64,000 bases of DNA, taken from contig CM067557.1 of the NCBI GenBank assembly GCA_034509755.1, positions 14,864,001-14,928,000 of the forward strand, written 5' to 3'. The translations under genes were made by a program, and so were the position numbers. The notes under the pieces are model-generated. The model was not told where the DNA came from and searched no databases. It saw only the letters and a program-made list of their open reading frames with translations. Source of the stretch: Anisodus tanguticus (lineage: Eukaryota > Streptophyta > Magnoliopsida > Solanales > Solanaceae). Shown piece after piece: positions 1-11,313 of the stretch (position 1 is the first letter of the stretch; each line of letters opens with the position of its first letter).

Positions 1-366
1 TACAAAGAAGAAAAGAACCACAAAGAAAGAAGCAAGAAACCCAGTACTATCTAAAACTCTTTATAAATAAATAAATAAATAAATAACCAAAAAACTTTTA
101 AAAAAAAAAAAGAAATCAAACTCGGCTACTAATTAATGCAACCGAAAAGGTTCAAAAATTCAGTAGTGAATCTCTCTACACAGCTGTAAGCAGGAAGAAA
201 AAAGTAATTGCTTTGCAATTACCATACTGTTTATAAATAACAAAAATGATACTTATCTTTAAATTATAAAAATATTGAATACTAATTAATCTATTCAAAA
301 CAAAGCAATTTTTTAAAAGTTGGAATACTGGTGTCTTGGAATGAAGCTCCTATCAAACTTTAAAAG
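1..366. other. AT-rich intergenic DNA with an AAAT microsatellite
   Basis: No gene is visible. An (AAAT)n microsatellite of about six units lies at roughly 63-86, followed by poly-A. The stretch ends at the first base of the E1 long terminal repeat. Confidence 0.6.
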
Positions 367-782
367 TGTTGGAAATTTGCCTTTGGTGGGAGTTGCGTCC
401 ACTCATCTTTAATGACTTAACCACTAGGGTTCTGCATGTTGGAGACTTTGGTTCTTCACACGTGCATAATCTACTAAGTGAGTAGATGACCGTAGGGCCA
501 AGGATTGTCAAATTTCGTTAAGAAATGAAAGAGATATTGGTCCACGAAGTGAGGTGTTTGAAGCATGAAAATATGGTATGGAACAAATCTCCCTCATCGG
601 TGGGGAAATGAAGATTTGTTCATTTTATAAGTCTAAAAAATGGATAAGAGTTTGGGATCCCAAGGGGTAACCCATGTGTTTGAAGGAGGGAGGACCTAGG
701 TGTGCTTGGGTTCGAAGCTAAGCCCACACGCACGTCGCCCGTCCCGTCCGGGCTTGGGTGTTGGGCTGTTGGGCTTCGTCTG
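367..782 (+). repeat. E1 5' LTR remnant (about 415 bp)
   Basis: It aligns by eye with the first part of the 3' LTR at 4135 onward, including the stretches around 'tagggccaaggattgtc' and 'ctccctcatcggtgggg'. It is cut off inside a GC-rich stretch near 782, where the 3' LTR continues for several hundred bases more. This is a real internal truncation, not a short LTR. Confidence 0.85.
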
Positions 783-807
783 TGAAGGCCTCTTCAAAGT
801 TAACGCC

Positions 808-1604
808 ATGTCTGTAATGCGTTCAAGCAATAAAATTGAAGTTTTTTCTTATTTACTTGAGTCTTCTAATTTATGGCATCATAGATTAGGACATGTTAAC
901 TATAAGTCCATCCAAAGGTTGGTAAAGTTGGAGTTGTTGTCGTCTTTGGCCGTAAACCCTCAACATAAGTGTGAGGTGTGCGTAGAGGAAAAACTCACAA
1001 AGATTTCTTTTCGATCCGTCGAAAGGAATACCGCTCCTCTAGAACTTATTCACACAGATATATGTGATTTGAAGTTTGCACAAACTAGGGGGAACAAGTA
1101 CTTTATGACATTCATTAATGATAGCACAAGGTATTGTTACCTTTACTTGTTGAAAAGTAAAGATGAAGCGTTCTGACGCTACAAAGCAGAAGTTGAGAAC
1201 CAACTAAGCATGCGGATTAAATCAATACGTAGCGATAGAGGGGGAGAATACGTAGCGCCATTTGAGGAATATTGTGCCGAATCGGCATTGTTCATCAAAC
1301 GACGGCTCCATACTCACCTTAGTCGAACGGTGTTGCTGAACGCAAGAACCGCACATTGAAGGAAATGATGAATGCCTTGCTCATCGATTCTGGTCTTCCC
1401 CAAAACATGTGGGGAGATATTGTCCTTACCGCTAATATGATTCTTAATAGAGTCCTACATAAGGGTAAGGACAAAATTCCATATGAATCATGGAAGGGAA
1501 AGAAACTTACCTATAAATATTTAAAGGTGTGGGGTTGTTTGGCAAAGGTCGAAGTGCCTAAGCCAAAGCAGGTCAAGATTGGGCCTAAGATTGTTAGTGC
1601 GTAA
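808..1604 (+). pseudogene. Broken copia integrase (E1)
   Basis: Integrase inserts retroelement cDNA into chromosomal DNA. The translation shows the GAG-pre-integrase zinc-binding pattern (WHHRLGHVNY followed by CEVC), the first catalytic Asp in LIHTDICDL, a second in SDRGGEY after a TGA at 1174-1176, and the third acidic residue in VAERKNRTLKEMM, which lies in another frame. The frame therefore breaks by one stop and at least one shift between about 1176 and 1356. The last readable part ends at a stop at 1602-1604. It joins LTR sequence upstream with no gag or protease between. The family call is firm; the gene is not functional. Confidence 0.85.
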
Positions 1605-1872
1605 GTCAGATATGCAAATAACAGTAGTGCTTATCGTTTCTTAGTGCGTAAGTCAGATATTCCAGATATCCACGGGGGTACAATCAAGGAATGCTCAATT
1701 CTTTGAGGATACTTTTCCTAGAAAGAAAAAAGACATAACCTCTCACAAACGAAGTTATGAACAGAGCTCTCAGGAACCAGGAGTCGTTGACTGCCCGAAT
1801 CTAGATGGTTCAGATCTAGTGGACTTCGAAGTGGCTGAATAATCGGAATCTAGTGTTTCAGATTCTCAGAAC

Positions 1873-3507
1873 TTGGAGACTCCAGAGATGGAACCAAGGC
1901 GAAGTAAAAGGGCTAGGAAGGATAAAAACTTTGGTCCTGACTTTGTAGCTTATATGGTTGATGACGAACCAAGGAAAATTGTTAAAGCATTGTCAACTCC
2001 AAAGGCACCGCTCTGGAAAGAAGCTATTGAGAGTGAAATAGACTCTATCCTGCATAACCATACTTGGGAGTTGGTTGATCTTCCTCCGGGAAATAAATTA
2101 TTGGGTTGTAAATGGATACTCAAATGGAAATATAAAGATGATGGGTCTATAGACAAGTACAAAGCCAGGTTGGTAGTCGAGGGCTATCGACAGAAATAAG
2201 GCCTTGACTATCTTGACAAATACTCCCCGGTGTCTATGATGACGTCTATACGAGTATTTATTGCGATTGCAGCGTTGCATGACCTTGAGATACATCAAAT
2301 GGATGTGAAGACAGCCTTCCTAAATAGTGATTTGGAAGAAGAAATCTATATGGAACAACCCAAGGGGTATGTGGTTCCAGGTCAAGAGAAGAAAGTTTGT
2401 CGACTTGTCAAATCTCTGTACGGGCTGAAACAAGCCCCGAAGCAATGGCACGAAAAGTTTGATAGTACTCTACTACCAAAGGGTTTCTCCATTAATGAGT
2501 GTGACAAATGTGTCTACACGAAAGGTAACTCTGACTCGTTCATTATGATATTCATGTACATAGATGACATGTTGATCACATGAAGCAGTCCTAGCTTAAT
2601 CCTAGAGACTAAGAACATGTTGAAACAATGCTTCGACATGAAGGATATGGGTATCGCAGATGCCATCTTATGGATAAAAATCTCTAAGACATCTGATGGA
2701 TTGGTCTTATCTCAGTCTCACTACATCGAGGATGTTTTGAGAAAGTTTGAGGTGTTTGACAGTTTGCCTATAAAGTCACCACTGGATAGAAATCAAAAGC
2801 TTGATAAAAATTGTGGTGCACCCGTATGCCAGGAGCAATATGCACATGTGATTAGGAGTTTAATGTACATACCAAACTACACCCAACCTGATATTGCTTA
2901 TGTAATCAATAAGTTGGCTAGGTTTACCCGTAATCGAAGTAATGATCATTGGAATGCATTGAATCGGGTGCTATGTTACCTGAAGTACACGCTAAATTAT
3001 GGGTTATATTATTCGAGATATCCAGTTGTACTAGAGGGGTACAATGATGCAAACTGGATATCTGATATAGAGAGCATCAAGTCCACCAGTGGGTATATAT
3101 TTACAATTGGTGGTGGGGATGTGTCTTCGAAATTCTCTAAGCAAACTTGCATCGCCCGATCCACGATGGAATCGGAGTTTATCGCTTTAGACAAAGCAGG
3201 AGAAGAAGCTGAGTGGCTTCACGACTTCTTAGAGAATGTCCCTTGTTAGGACAAATCCGTACCTTCAGTGATGATTTACTGCGACAACCAGTCGGCTTTA
3301 GGAAGGGCACGAAGTTTTATGTACAACGGCAAATCTCGTCATATTTGACGGAGACATAAGACCATTAGGAAGTTGATCACCACGGGTATAATATCCATTG
3401 ATTACATAAAATCAAAGTATAACATAGCATACCCACTGACAAAGGGCATACCCAGAGATCAGATATTCTGCTTGTCTAGGGGAATGGGCTTAAAACCCAA
3501 GCTTTAA
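1873..3507 (+). pseudogene. Broken copia reverse transcriptase and RNase H (E1)
   Basis: This region made the element's cDNA and removed the RNA strand. Seen in order: the entry motif around SEIDSILHNHTWELVDLPPG; stop TAA at 2197; the first catalytic Asp in MDVKTAFLN near 2300; the active-site box MYIDDM near 2556-2573; stop TGA at 2581; thumb; then RNase H with GYNDANW, MESEFIALDKAGEEAEWL, stop TAG at 3247, and YCDNQSALGRA. The reading ends with TKGIPRDQIFCL and a stop near 3507. Three stops plus one TGA near 3348 kill the gene, but the motifs are well kept, so decay is moderate. The box has Ile where Val is more usual. Confidence 0.88.
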
Positions 3508-4134
3508 GGACCAATACGGTGGTAACCCAGCCTTACTGTCTGGAGATCCCAAGAATTTGGTTCAATGGGAAAACTAAGTTGTAAAGGTTCAGTTAAGCGC
3601 TTTGGTGGAAGCAAGAGCACTTCGGGTTATGATTTCTGTAAGGAACATAAACCCAATGACATTCCCGCGATAGATGTTAAGTGCTATCTGCGGTGTGGGT
3701 GAAGGTTAAGTTTCCAAAATCTTCTAATGATCCTCAACGGTTGAGGTTATGTGTGGGAAATCTTTAATGGTTCTTAACACTTGTAAAGTGGGGTTTAGCA
3801 GACTACCTTGTAAGAGACCGCCTATTTAAGTGCGAGGACATGCCGCCTCAAATGAACGCACTTAAGAATCCAAGAAGTGTCCACGGCCACAACAGACAAA
3901 ATATTACGAAGAACAGAGTAAAAGAAGTTGTTGTGTTGGTACTATTAACTTGGATTACACTAAACACTGACGGTTTAAGACATCACGTTCACCGCGCAGT
4001 AAGTAAGTCCGATGGTATCTAACTATGGAAGGTTCAAAGCTGAAGCTACCTCTCCTGATGCAACATTGGTCCGCTGAAATATTGCTGGAAATAGGCACCT
4101 TGTGAGTGCGCCAAAATCTCTTTCAAGAGGGGAT
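3508..4134 (+). other. E1 3' untranslated internal region with polypurine tract
   Basis: About 625 bp between the end of RNase H and the 3' LTR. No coding sequence is recognised, and a 60-codon reading frame at 3840 has no visible motif. The stretch ends in the purine-rich 'tcaagagggga' that primes plus-strand synthesis in this class. E2 has a matching region in reverse at about 13305-13990. Confidence 0.65.
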
Positions 4135-5088
4135 TGTTGGAAATTTGCCTTTGGTGGGAGTTGTGTCCACCCATCTTTAATGACTTAAATACTAGGGTAC
4201 TGCATGTTGGAGACTTTGGTTCTTCACACGTGTATAATCTACTAAGTGAGTAGATGACCGTAGGGCCAAGGATTGTCAAATTTCGTTAAGAAATGAAAAA
4301 GATATTGATCTACCAAGTGAGGTGTTTGAAGCATTAAAATATGGTGTGGAACAAATCTCCCTCATCGGTGGGGAAAGGAAGATTTGTTCATTTTATAATT
4401 CTAAAAAATGGATAAGGGTTTGGGACCCCAAGGGGTAACACATGTGTTTGAAGAAGGGAGGACCTAGGCGTGCTTGGGTTCAAGGCTAAGCCCACACGCA
4501 CGCCGCCCACCCGTCCGGTCCAATCGTGGGCCTTGGGCTTCTTCTGATATTATCTTTTTGGACCCCAAATTGCTTAATATTTACAGTTTGGTCCCTGGAG
4601 CATTGAATCTCCATTACTATGCACATAAACTCAGTCATTTACTTGGCTGAATATAACTCATCACTAAGTGCCATTACATGGCTATTAAAAGCCATTAGTT
4701 GGCTAGTTGAGTCACCCTCCTTACACTATAAATTGAAGTCTTTGGCTCAATTGTTCTAGCAAGAGACAGAAAAATCAGAAATATTTTTCTTCCTCTCCAA
4801 CATCATTTCGTTACTCTAAGTTCTTCAAAAGTAACATTTGAGTTTCCTTTGCTCATTTATTAAGTTGTTGTTTTATCTTGGGAGACTATTATCCATAACG
4901 TAAAAGGATATATACGGGTCAATCTTGTCTTAAAGACAGAGTGTCATCACTCGACCCACTCAAATATTAAAGTAGTTAGAATTCCAGTTTGTTGTAATAG
5001 TTAGCAGTTTATCCTTTCTGGTTATTGTAATATTTACTTACTTTCCCGTTTCCTGCAATTGTTGTAACACACAAAACGCTGATCAAAA
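4135..5088 (+). repeat. E1 3' LTR
   Basis: It begins TGTTGGAAATTTGCC right after the purine tract. It carries the same landmarks as the E2 LTRs: the ACACATG-type stretch near 4440, the 'ttatcttgggaga' block near 4873, and the 'gacagagtg' block near 4936. It is visible to about 5088. Its middle differs in length from the E2 LTRs (about 1.29 kb), so E1 and E2 are different members of one family. Confidence 0.75.
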
Positions 5089-5261
5089 TATTTAATTGCA
5101 GAGAGCAAGAAAAATTCAGTATTATGTATATCTACATCTGAAATACTTAGATCAGTATTACAAATTCAGACATTTATTATAGTTGAATAAAGGGTAAAAA
5201 GAAAATGACTTAGGCGCGTGGCTACAAAAAGAGAGTACAGAAATAGTTGTGTACTATTAAC

Positions 5262-6445
5262 TAAGGCTGGCCAGTGGGCTGGTTCAGCCCGGTTATGACC
5301 TGACCCGGTCCCGCACCGATCCCCCTAAAAATGGTTTTGGGACTCGAAACCGGGAAGGGACTTGAGCTCGTCCCGCCGCCACACCTGACCCGACCACGAC
5401 CCTGCCCCGACCCCCCTTTGCAAAAATGATCGTTACAAAAAAAGTATATACGCATTACCAATAAGAAAGTGCTAGCAACCAAGTGGCTTTTATATTATTT
5501 TCTTCTTCTTCTTCTTCAATACAACCTTATAAAAGACATGTTGTTTCTACGGCTATCTTAGAAATAGAATGTTTAGTGGTTCCACTGCTAATCAAGTTAG
5601 CGAGTTTGATGTTTTTGTTTTGCAGGGTGTTGTACCGTACCAAGCAGTTCTCAATGAAGAAGGACGTGAAGACTTGCTTAAATACTTGAGGAAAAATGAG
5701 AAGACATTTCCGACACTAGCAAAGATGGCCCGAGATGTGTTGAACATTCAAGCGTCATCAACAGCGTCTGAAAGCGTTTTTTCTGCCGGAAGATTTCAAA
5801 TAGGAGAGCACAGACACTTATTGGCAGGAGACTGCTTGGAGATTGCAGTTTTATTCAGAGATTGGATACGAGCGGAGCGTAGAAGGTGCGGTCAATCAGA
5901 GATCAACGAAGAAGACGATTTAAACTACAACGAAATCTTGTCCGACGGAGCTGGAAGCGACGTCGACCAATTTGACCAATAAATTCCAATTCCAACCGAA
6001 GAACCACAAGACATTGTGAATAAATTAGAAAAGGTGTTTATAAATATGTAATTTTTTAAATTGCAATTTTACTATGTGAGTTGCAACTTTCAACACCACA
6101 AAGTTGCAATTTTGAAATTGTATTACAAAAAAATCATATTTCTATTAAATAATATAAGAGGCACAAAAACAGTCTTGAGATGTTTTTATTACACTATCTT
6201 GTTCAATTATTGAAGTATTTATATATATATTTTTTTAATTAAGTGCCAAAAAAAAAAACCGGAAATCCCGACCCCGCCCCGCCAAGACCGGTCCCCTTTT
6301 CCGGCGGGACTGGCTTTCCGACGGGACGGGATGTTGGCCAGTCCCCCGCCGGAGGACCGGTCCCGCCCTTCCCCAGTCCTGTCGGGTCCCATCCTGCCAG
6401 GACCCGACCCGTCCCACCCCGAACCCGCCCCGTTCGACACCCCTA
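5262..6445 (+). mobile_element. hAT1: internally deleted hAT transposon
   Basis: A class II hAT-superfamily element. The ends are TAAGGCTGGCCAGTGGGCT at the left and ...ACACCCCTA at the right, with GC-rich CCCGACCC-type subterminal arrays on both sides. An 8-bp target duplication CTATTAAC flanks it at 5254-5261 and 6446-6453, the length typical of hAT. Only the C-terminal part of the transposase remains. Compared with hAT2 about 2.3 kb of interior is missing. It would need transposase from elsewhere to move. Confidence 0.9.
5569..5982 (+). pseudogene. hAT transposase C-terminal fragment (hATC dimerisation domain)
   Basis: The reading frame gives the hAT C-terminal dimerisation region: RKNEKTFPTLAKMARDVLNI, then ASSTASESVFSAG, then LFRDWIRAERRRC. 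These match the end of the hAT2 transposase at 29450-29830, and here the 137 residues stay open without a break. The N-terminal BED zinc finger and the catalytic core are absent. The first Met is a chance codon inside the domain, so this is the tail of a deleted gene and not a small gene. Confidence 0.88.
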
Positions 6446-7075
6446 CTATTAACATGTACTACTAACATGATAACAGTCATTTGATAATTTTGGATCATTT
6501 AAAAATTTCCCAAAACTACAACATTTACAAGAATATCTAGGGTATCTACCTAACAAAGGGGTATAAATGTTCTCCAGATTAAGACGCCAACAATTCATTC
6601 AGGGACAATAAATTATGGAAGTTGGCCTTTTAGTTTAAGCAATAAATACTACACACACTAATCTATGAAAGTACTATTTCCTTAAAGCAGACAAACTTTG
6701 AAATTTCGTAACTACCCTTCGCTGGAAGCAAGCATGTCAATAAATAGCAGCCTGCAGCTGCTCACTGTGACTTCTTATATAGGAGAAAATTCACCTTTCA
6801 CTATAGAATATTTTGTTTAAAACTTGTCAAGGTCATTCTCCTCTTCTTCATTTCCCCCCTATCTGATGACAGTCTCTTCCTAAAAAGAATTAGTAAAAAA
6901 ATTATATATTGATTAAAGATCCAAAGTCCTAATTGTATTTAATTTTGGAGAGTTAAATACAAAATTAGGATAACCTATGACGTAAATCGTAATACTAAAA
7001 AGCATGAACAAATTGAATCATGAGTTAATGAAAATAAGTTAATAACAGGTATTCCCATGTCAATTCTCCAAGAAT

Positions 7076-7345
7076 GGGATCATTTGGTAGGAGGGATAGG
7101 ATGAGAATGAATTATTAGTACCATGGAATTGAAATTAATTTCATGTTTGGTTGGTGGGATAATGTCTTTATATCCCACTCAATCTCATCTACAGATGATA
7201 AAAGGTGGGATAAGTTATTTCACATAGAGGGTGGGATAAGTTATTTCACATAGAGGGTGAGATAAGTTATTTCACATAGATGGATAACTTATCTCACTCA
7301 ATCTCATCTACATGGAATAACTTATCCCTCCTACCAAACGACCCC
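7076..7345. mobile_element. MITE with about 25-bp terminal inverted repeats
   Basis: The left end reads GGGATCATTTGGTAGGAGGG, and the reverse complement of the right end reads GGGGTCGTTTGGTAGGAGGG. The element is 270 bp with no coding capacity. Three 26-bp tandem units of 'ggtgggataagttattt...' sit inside it at 7204-7281. I could not see a clear target duplication, so the superfamily is left open (the ends resemble Tourist/PIF-Harbinger types). Confidence 0.75.
7204..7281. repeat. Three 26-bp tandem units inside a MITE
   Basis: Units at 7204-7229, 7230-7255 and 7256-7281. The first two are identical; the third differs at few positions. An inverted form of the same motif follows directly, consistent with growth from the foldback sequence. 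Confidence 0.85.
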
Positions 7346-7593
7346 GTAACAAACCGTCTACAAAATCATAGGAGGGTTGACAGATACAGAAGAGAAGGAA
7401 TGAGCTTACATACTTGCAAAAGCGGCCCACGAGTAAACTCGTAGAAGGACTTTAAAGTTGGGCCTCATTGACATGGTCAAAGCACACACATTATGGGCCT
7501 TCGAGTAAGCCAGCCCAATAAAGCTTTAATGTCCAAATCCAATAGACCTCCTCTCGCTGAACAAGAAATTACACTCAGTGGCCTTAGAAATTG

Positions 7594-7641
7594 CCTCAGA
7601 ACCCACTTTGCGGGATTATACTAAGTATGTTGTTGTTTTGA
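7594..7641 (+). mobile_element. 48-bp 5'-truncated SINE tail (Au-like) with target duplication
   Basis: The insert contains 'gcgggattatactaag' and 'tatgttgttgttt', which resemble the 3' end of the Au SINE as I know it. The 12-bp repeat CCTTAGAAATTG at 7582-7593 and 7642-7653 is a perfect target duplication. Only the 3' end of the element was copied. Confidence 0.72.
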
Positions 7642-8990
7642 CCTTAGAAATTGGTGGTCTTGGACTTTTAACCCGCGCTTGTACCATGGGAAAACCTTCA
7701 AAGTCTATTGTCATAACTTGTTAAACTTGAAGTTTTGTACATGAGGCAAGTGAGGTCAAAAGTTCAAAATCATCCACCTCCAATAACATCCTTTTGAATT
7801 ACCCTCTGCTGAAATAGCAACAAGGTGAAGTTCACGAATAGCCATTTTTAAGCATGTAATTAGAAGATAATTGTACATTCAAAAGTTATTGAAACATAGT
7901 TATTTTTTAACACAAAAATAAGATTTAGATAAAAATACCGCACATTTAAGAAGGGCAGAAACCAACTTTTTCTGCTTCAATATCCTGAAGTTTCACTTGT
8001 TAGAAGTTCGAACTCCAGCATTTGTTTTCATGAACTCTAGTGTTTCTTCATCAAACCTAGCATTTTCTTTTTCCAACTCCAATACTTTTCATTAACCCCA
8101 ACATTTTTTCATGAATTTCAACATTAGTTTCAACATTTGTTTTTTCTTGAATTTCAGTATTTTTTATTTGGAATTCCAACATTTTTTTTGTATTTCAACA
8201 TTTTATTATGAACTCCAGCACAATAAGTTTTTTCGTGTTTTAGCTAAATGTAATCTTGCCCAAATTTTGTCTCCTCATTAATAATAATTATTTTTCAATT
8301 ACTTGCAAACTTCGGCTATTTTTCAATTACATACCCGAAAAATAGTTAGCCCACACTATTTTTCTAATAAAAGAATAAAACATTAGGATTTATTTTGCCT
8401 AATTAAATTAGACCTAGGCCAAACAAATTTGTTGATGTATGTCAGTTGTCACGAGTACCTGGTCTCATGATGATATTGTATATTTTCAAACGAAAAGATG
8501 ACTCTAAAGGAACATCTTTAATTCCCATATATTGTTGCTGGAAAATAAGAAGAGGAAGAAAAAGGAAAGTTCGTTACTTTATAAAGCAAGAAACCTTCCA
8601 GAAAAGCAACAACATCATCCATTTGCAAACGCTGCTGGCAGTTATCAAATACAACAAATTAAATAGGTCATCGACAAGAATTGTGATGGAGCGGTAAGTA
8701 CTCATTCATCCTTAATTATAGGTTTCAGGTTGAACCTTTGTTAGAGAGCATTTTATTCCTAAATGTGAGACTTATCGGCGCGAATTCAAACTTAAACTTT
8801 ATGGATTCAATTTTTAAGATTCTTAGCATTCAACACCTTGTATTTCAAAAATTATGGGTTCAAACTTATTACTTGTTTTAATTTTAATGAACTTTTACAC
8901 ATAAATTTATAATCCGTCTAAAGTATTGAGTTCAGATAAACCTAGTAACTGACTGCATCTGCCCCTAGTTAATAATTGCAATACTTACTA

Positions 8991-9248
8991 CTCTTTATGT
9001 CCCAATTTATGTGGCACAGTTGGAGTTTCAAGATTCGAACTTTTAAATTTTGATTGTGAATTTGGACATAGAAGTTTTAAGTTTTTAAAATAAAATTTAT
9101 ATATTTAGAAACTACGTAAAAGGTACTATAAATCACAATAATTAACAACTTAAAATATTTATAAGGTATATAAAGAAATTCTGATCAAAGAAAAATTTGA
9201 TTAACTCTCAAAATTCTAACAGTGCCACATAAAATGAAACGGGGGCGA
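8991..9248. mobile_element. Stowaway-like MITE
   Basis: The ends read CTCTTTATGTCCCAATTTAT and, inverted, the degraded counterpart ending at 'gggggcga'. It is flanked by TA at both sides (8989-8990 and 9249-9250). The interior complementarity 'tgtggcac'/'gtgccaca' supports a foldback. This is the common Tc1/Mariner-derived type. Confidence 0.72.
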
Positions 9249-10093
9249 TATAAACTTACATTATCAATATGTATATATAACTTCAGTATCAAGGCAAGTT
9301 CAAACTTGCTTTTATTCAAGAATACTAAAAAGAAGCAAATTCCAGAAAAGTTAAGATTTGCTAACACCAGCTAAAGTTCTAGAAGTATCATATATCATCT
9401 AATTCCCCTGAAATATTAGTCCAGGAAACTTTGCACACATTAAAAGGGATAACTCGTACATACTTTTTATAACTGCAATCACCAAATACGGAAACTGTTT
9501 ATGTAATTTTGTTCGTAGCAACTTGCAAGGCATCACTCACCATCTTGTGCTCCATTTTCTTTTCTCAAATAAATTTTGTCTTTTCCTTTACGGGATAATC
9601 TTACGTATAGTCATTCAACTTTTAATTTATTGCACCAAAATCATAGAATTTACCTTTGTATTATCGATAAATAACTCAATTATGCCTAGAAAAACAAGTT
9701 TAAATTAAAAAAAAATACTAAATTTGATCCTCAAAACCGCAAGTTGACTACCACACGTATAAAAATGTCAGATAAGTATAATCATATCAACTACTTGCCA
9801 TACATAATATCTATGTGGAACCAATAAGAAAAAAACTAACTATTTTCGACCTGACCAAATACCTGATATATTTCACCAAGTGGCACATCGTAAGTTATTT
9901 ATTTCAAGTGGGTAAAAAATTGAGCTTTTTTGAAAAAGACAGTGCAACATGAATATTATGCGAGGTGAGCTACTGAAGTGGTAGATGAAGAGACATCATT
10001 GAGTTATTTTTCGGTTACAAAAGTAAGTTTTACGACTTCGATACAATAAATTGAAGGGCGATAGGTCTATGAAATCAATCCTTTTCCTTCACT

Positions 10094-10100
10094 TATAAAT
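10094..10100 (+). promoter_or_regulatory. Probable TATA box of the DMP gene
   Basis: TATAAAT lies 62-68 bases before the chosen ATG at 10162. It overlaps an earlier in-frame ATG at 10099, which would then be upstream of transcription start. This spacing is the main reason for choosing the later ATG. Confidence 0.55.
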
Positions 10101-10161
10101 GCATCTTGAGTTGACAATACACAACAAAAATTCTAGCACAAAGTTAGAGAAAAGTGAGGAC

Positions 10162-10800
10162 ATGGAGATTAAGGTGGTAGAAGAAACATCCGAAAATATT
10201 GATCAAGAAAAGAAATCTCCTCTCTTAGAAGAAAATCTAACCCTACCAGAAGTAGAAAAAAATCTTATACAAAAGGCAATTACTCAAACATTTCAAAGCA
10301 CAGCCCATTTAGCCAATCTTCTCCCTACTGGTTCTGTTCTTGCCTTCCAACTTATGTCACCAATATTTACAAATCAAGGCCATTGTGACAAAATTAGCAA
10401 ATTTTTAACTATTGTACTTGTTGCACTATGTGGACTATCATGTTTCATATTGAGTTTCACTGATAGTTTTACAGACAAGAAAGGGAAAATTTGCTATGGA
10501 TTCGCGACGATAGGAGGGTTATGGATAATTGATGGATCAGCTAGAATTCCAAATCAAATTGCAAGGAAATACAAGTTGAAATTTATTGATCTCTTGCATG
10601 GTTTTATGTCAGTATTGGTTTTTGGTGTTGTTGCTTTGTTTGATCAGAATGTGGTGAATTGCTTTTATCCGAAGCCTTCTGATGAAACTGAGGAGTTGCT
10701 TACTGCTTTGCCAATTGCAATCGGAGTCGTTTGTAGTATGCTTTTTGTAGTTTTTCCAACAAAACGTCATGGAATTGGCTTTCCCCTTACCTCTGATTAA
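10162..10800 (+). CDS. DMP-like: DUF679 domain membrane protein (DMP family)
   Basis: A 212-residue single-exon protein of the plant DMP (DUF679) family, small four-helix membrane proteins of endomembranes; some members act in gamete fusion and haploid induction and others in senescence. The N-terminal 45 residues are acidic and variable. Hydrophobic helices are at about 50-70 (LPTGSVLAFQLMSPIF), 81-99, 141-160 and 182-199. The family signature FTDSF is at 99-103, and the C terminus has the usual FPTKRHGIGFP. An in-frame ATG at 10099 would add 21 residues, but it overlaps the TATA box, while the ATG at 10162 has G at -3 and +4. I cannot assign the subfamily. The closest relation in the window is the broken copy at 11314-11665. 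Confidence 0.9.
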   Translation: MEIKVVEETSENIDQEKKSPLLEENLTLPEVEKNLIQKAITQTFQSTAHLANLLPTGSVLAFQLMSPIFTNQGHCDKISKFLTIVLVALCGLSCFILSFTDSFTDKKGKICYGFATIGGLWIIDGSARIPNQIARKYKLKFIDLLHGFMSVLVFGVVALFDQNVVNCFYPKPSDETEELLTALPIAIGVVCSMLFVVFPTKRHGIGFPLTSD

Positions 10801-11313
10801 CATAGTCAATAAGGATTTATATAGTCGATTCCAACTTGTTTGAGACTGAGACGTAATAGTTGTCGTACTAGTAACATGTTTCTTTTTAAATGACTTGGTG
10901 CATGTGTTCATTATTTCGTTCTTGTTAAAAGAAAATGTTCCATACTAACGGATTCGGGTCCATAACCATGGGGCCCAATGCACGAGTTCAAGTACGAAGG
11001 CTATTCCGTGAGTTTAGACGGAAGCAATGAGCTGATAGTTGTCTGTGCCCAAGGTCAGATTATCGACATCGGTATTGGGGTAGCAAGAAGATGCATTGGC
11101 TGATAACATATCCATCGCCCTTCCTCGGTCCGCCCCCATAGCAAGCTTCCAAATTTCTCTCAATTCATCCCCTCATGAGGAATTACCAAATCATTTGACC
11201 CTTCACTCATTCCAATATAAAGGATTAGTCAATCAAATAATTTTTTGAATAAGAGATTCAGGGTTGCTGTATTAAGCTGCACAGAAAGTTGCACCAGACA
11301 AGAGAGTTAAAAT

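Larger units (their letters stand above)
367..5088 (+). mobile_element. Ty1-copia element E1, deletion derivative
   Basis: A Ty1-copia (Pseudoviridae-type) LTR retrotransposon. The order integrase, reverse transcriptase, RNase H is the copia order. A 5' LTR remnant starts with TGTTGG at 367, and the matching 3' LTR starts at 4135 after a purine-rich tract (about 4123-4133). The remainder of the 5' LTR, the primer site, gag and protease are missing, because LTR sequence runs straight into integrase near 782-808. Several stops break pol, so it cannot move by itself. The right end is uncertain: homology to the E2 LTRs fades near 5088. A CA followed by AAAAG at 5225-5231 matches AAAAG at 362-366 and would extend the element to 5226, but no other copy supports that. 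Confidence 0.85.
6446..10093. other. Gene-poor region holding several small repeats
   Basis: Apart from the elements listed separately, no gene is supported. An 83-codon frame at 8446-8697 has no motif I recognise. From about 7985 to 8225 there is a degenerate short repeat built on variants of 'aacattttt' and 'aactccagca'. The rest is AT-rich with no visible structure. Confidence 0.5.

Noticed and set aside
5225..5231. CA plus AAAAG as the right end and target duplication of E1
   Set aside because: It matches 362-366, but LTR homology with E2 stops near 5088, and AAAAG is too common in AT-rich DNA to decide. Kept only as a note.
6219..6498. Overlapping long frames on both strands in hAT1, and similar ones at 26618-26944, 29909-30378 and 32309-32691
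   Set aside because: They are by-products of GC-rich subterminal repeats that lack stops in every frame. Translations are Pro/Arg/Gly-rich with no motif.
8446..8697. An 83-codon frame ending at a splice-donor-like 'ggtaagta'
   Set aside because: No recognisable domain, and I could not find a following exon. It may be chance.
10099..10161. An upstream in-frame ATG for the DMP gene adding 21 residues
   Set aside because: It overlaps the probable TATA box, so it would not be in the transcript, and the added residues lack family features.
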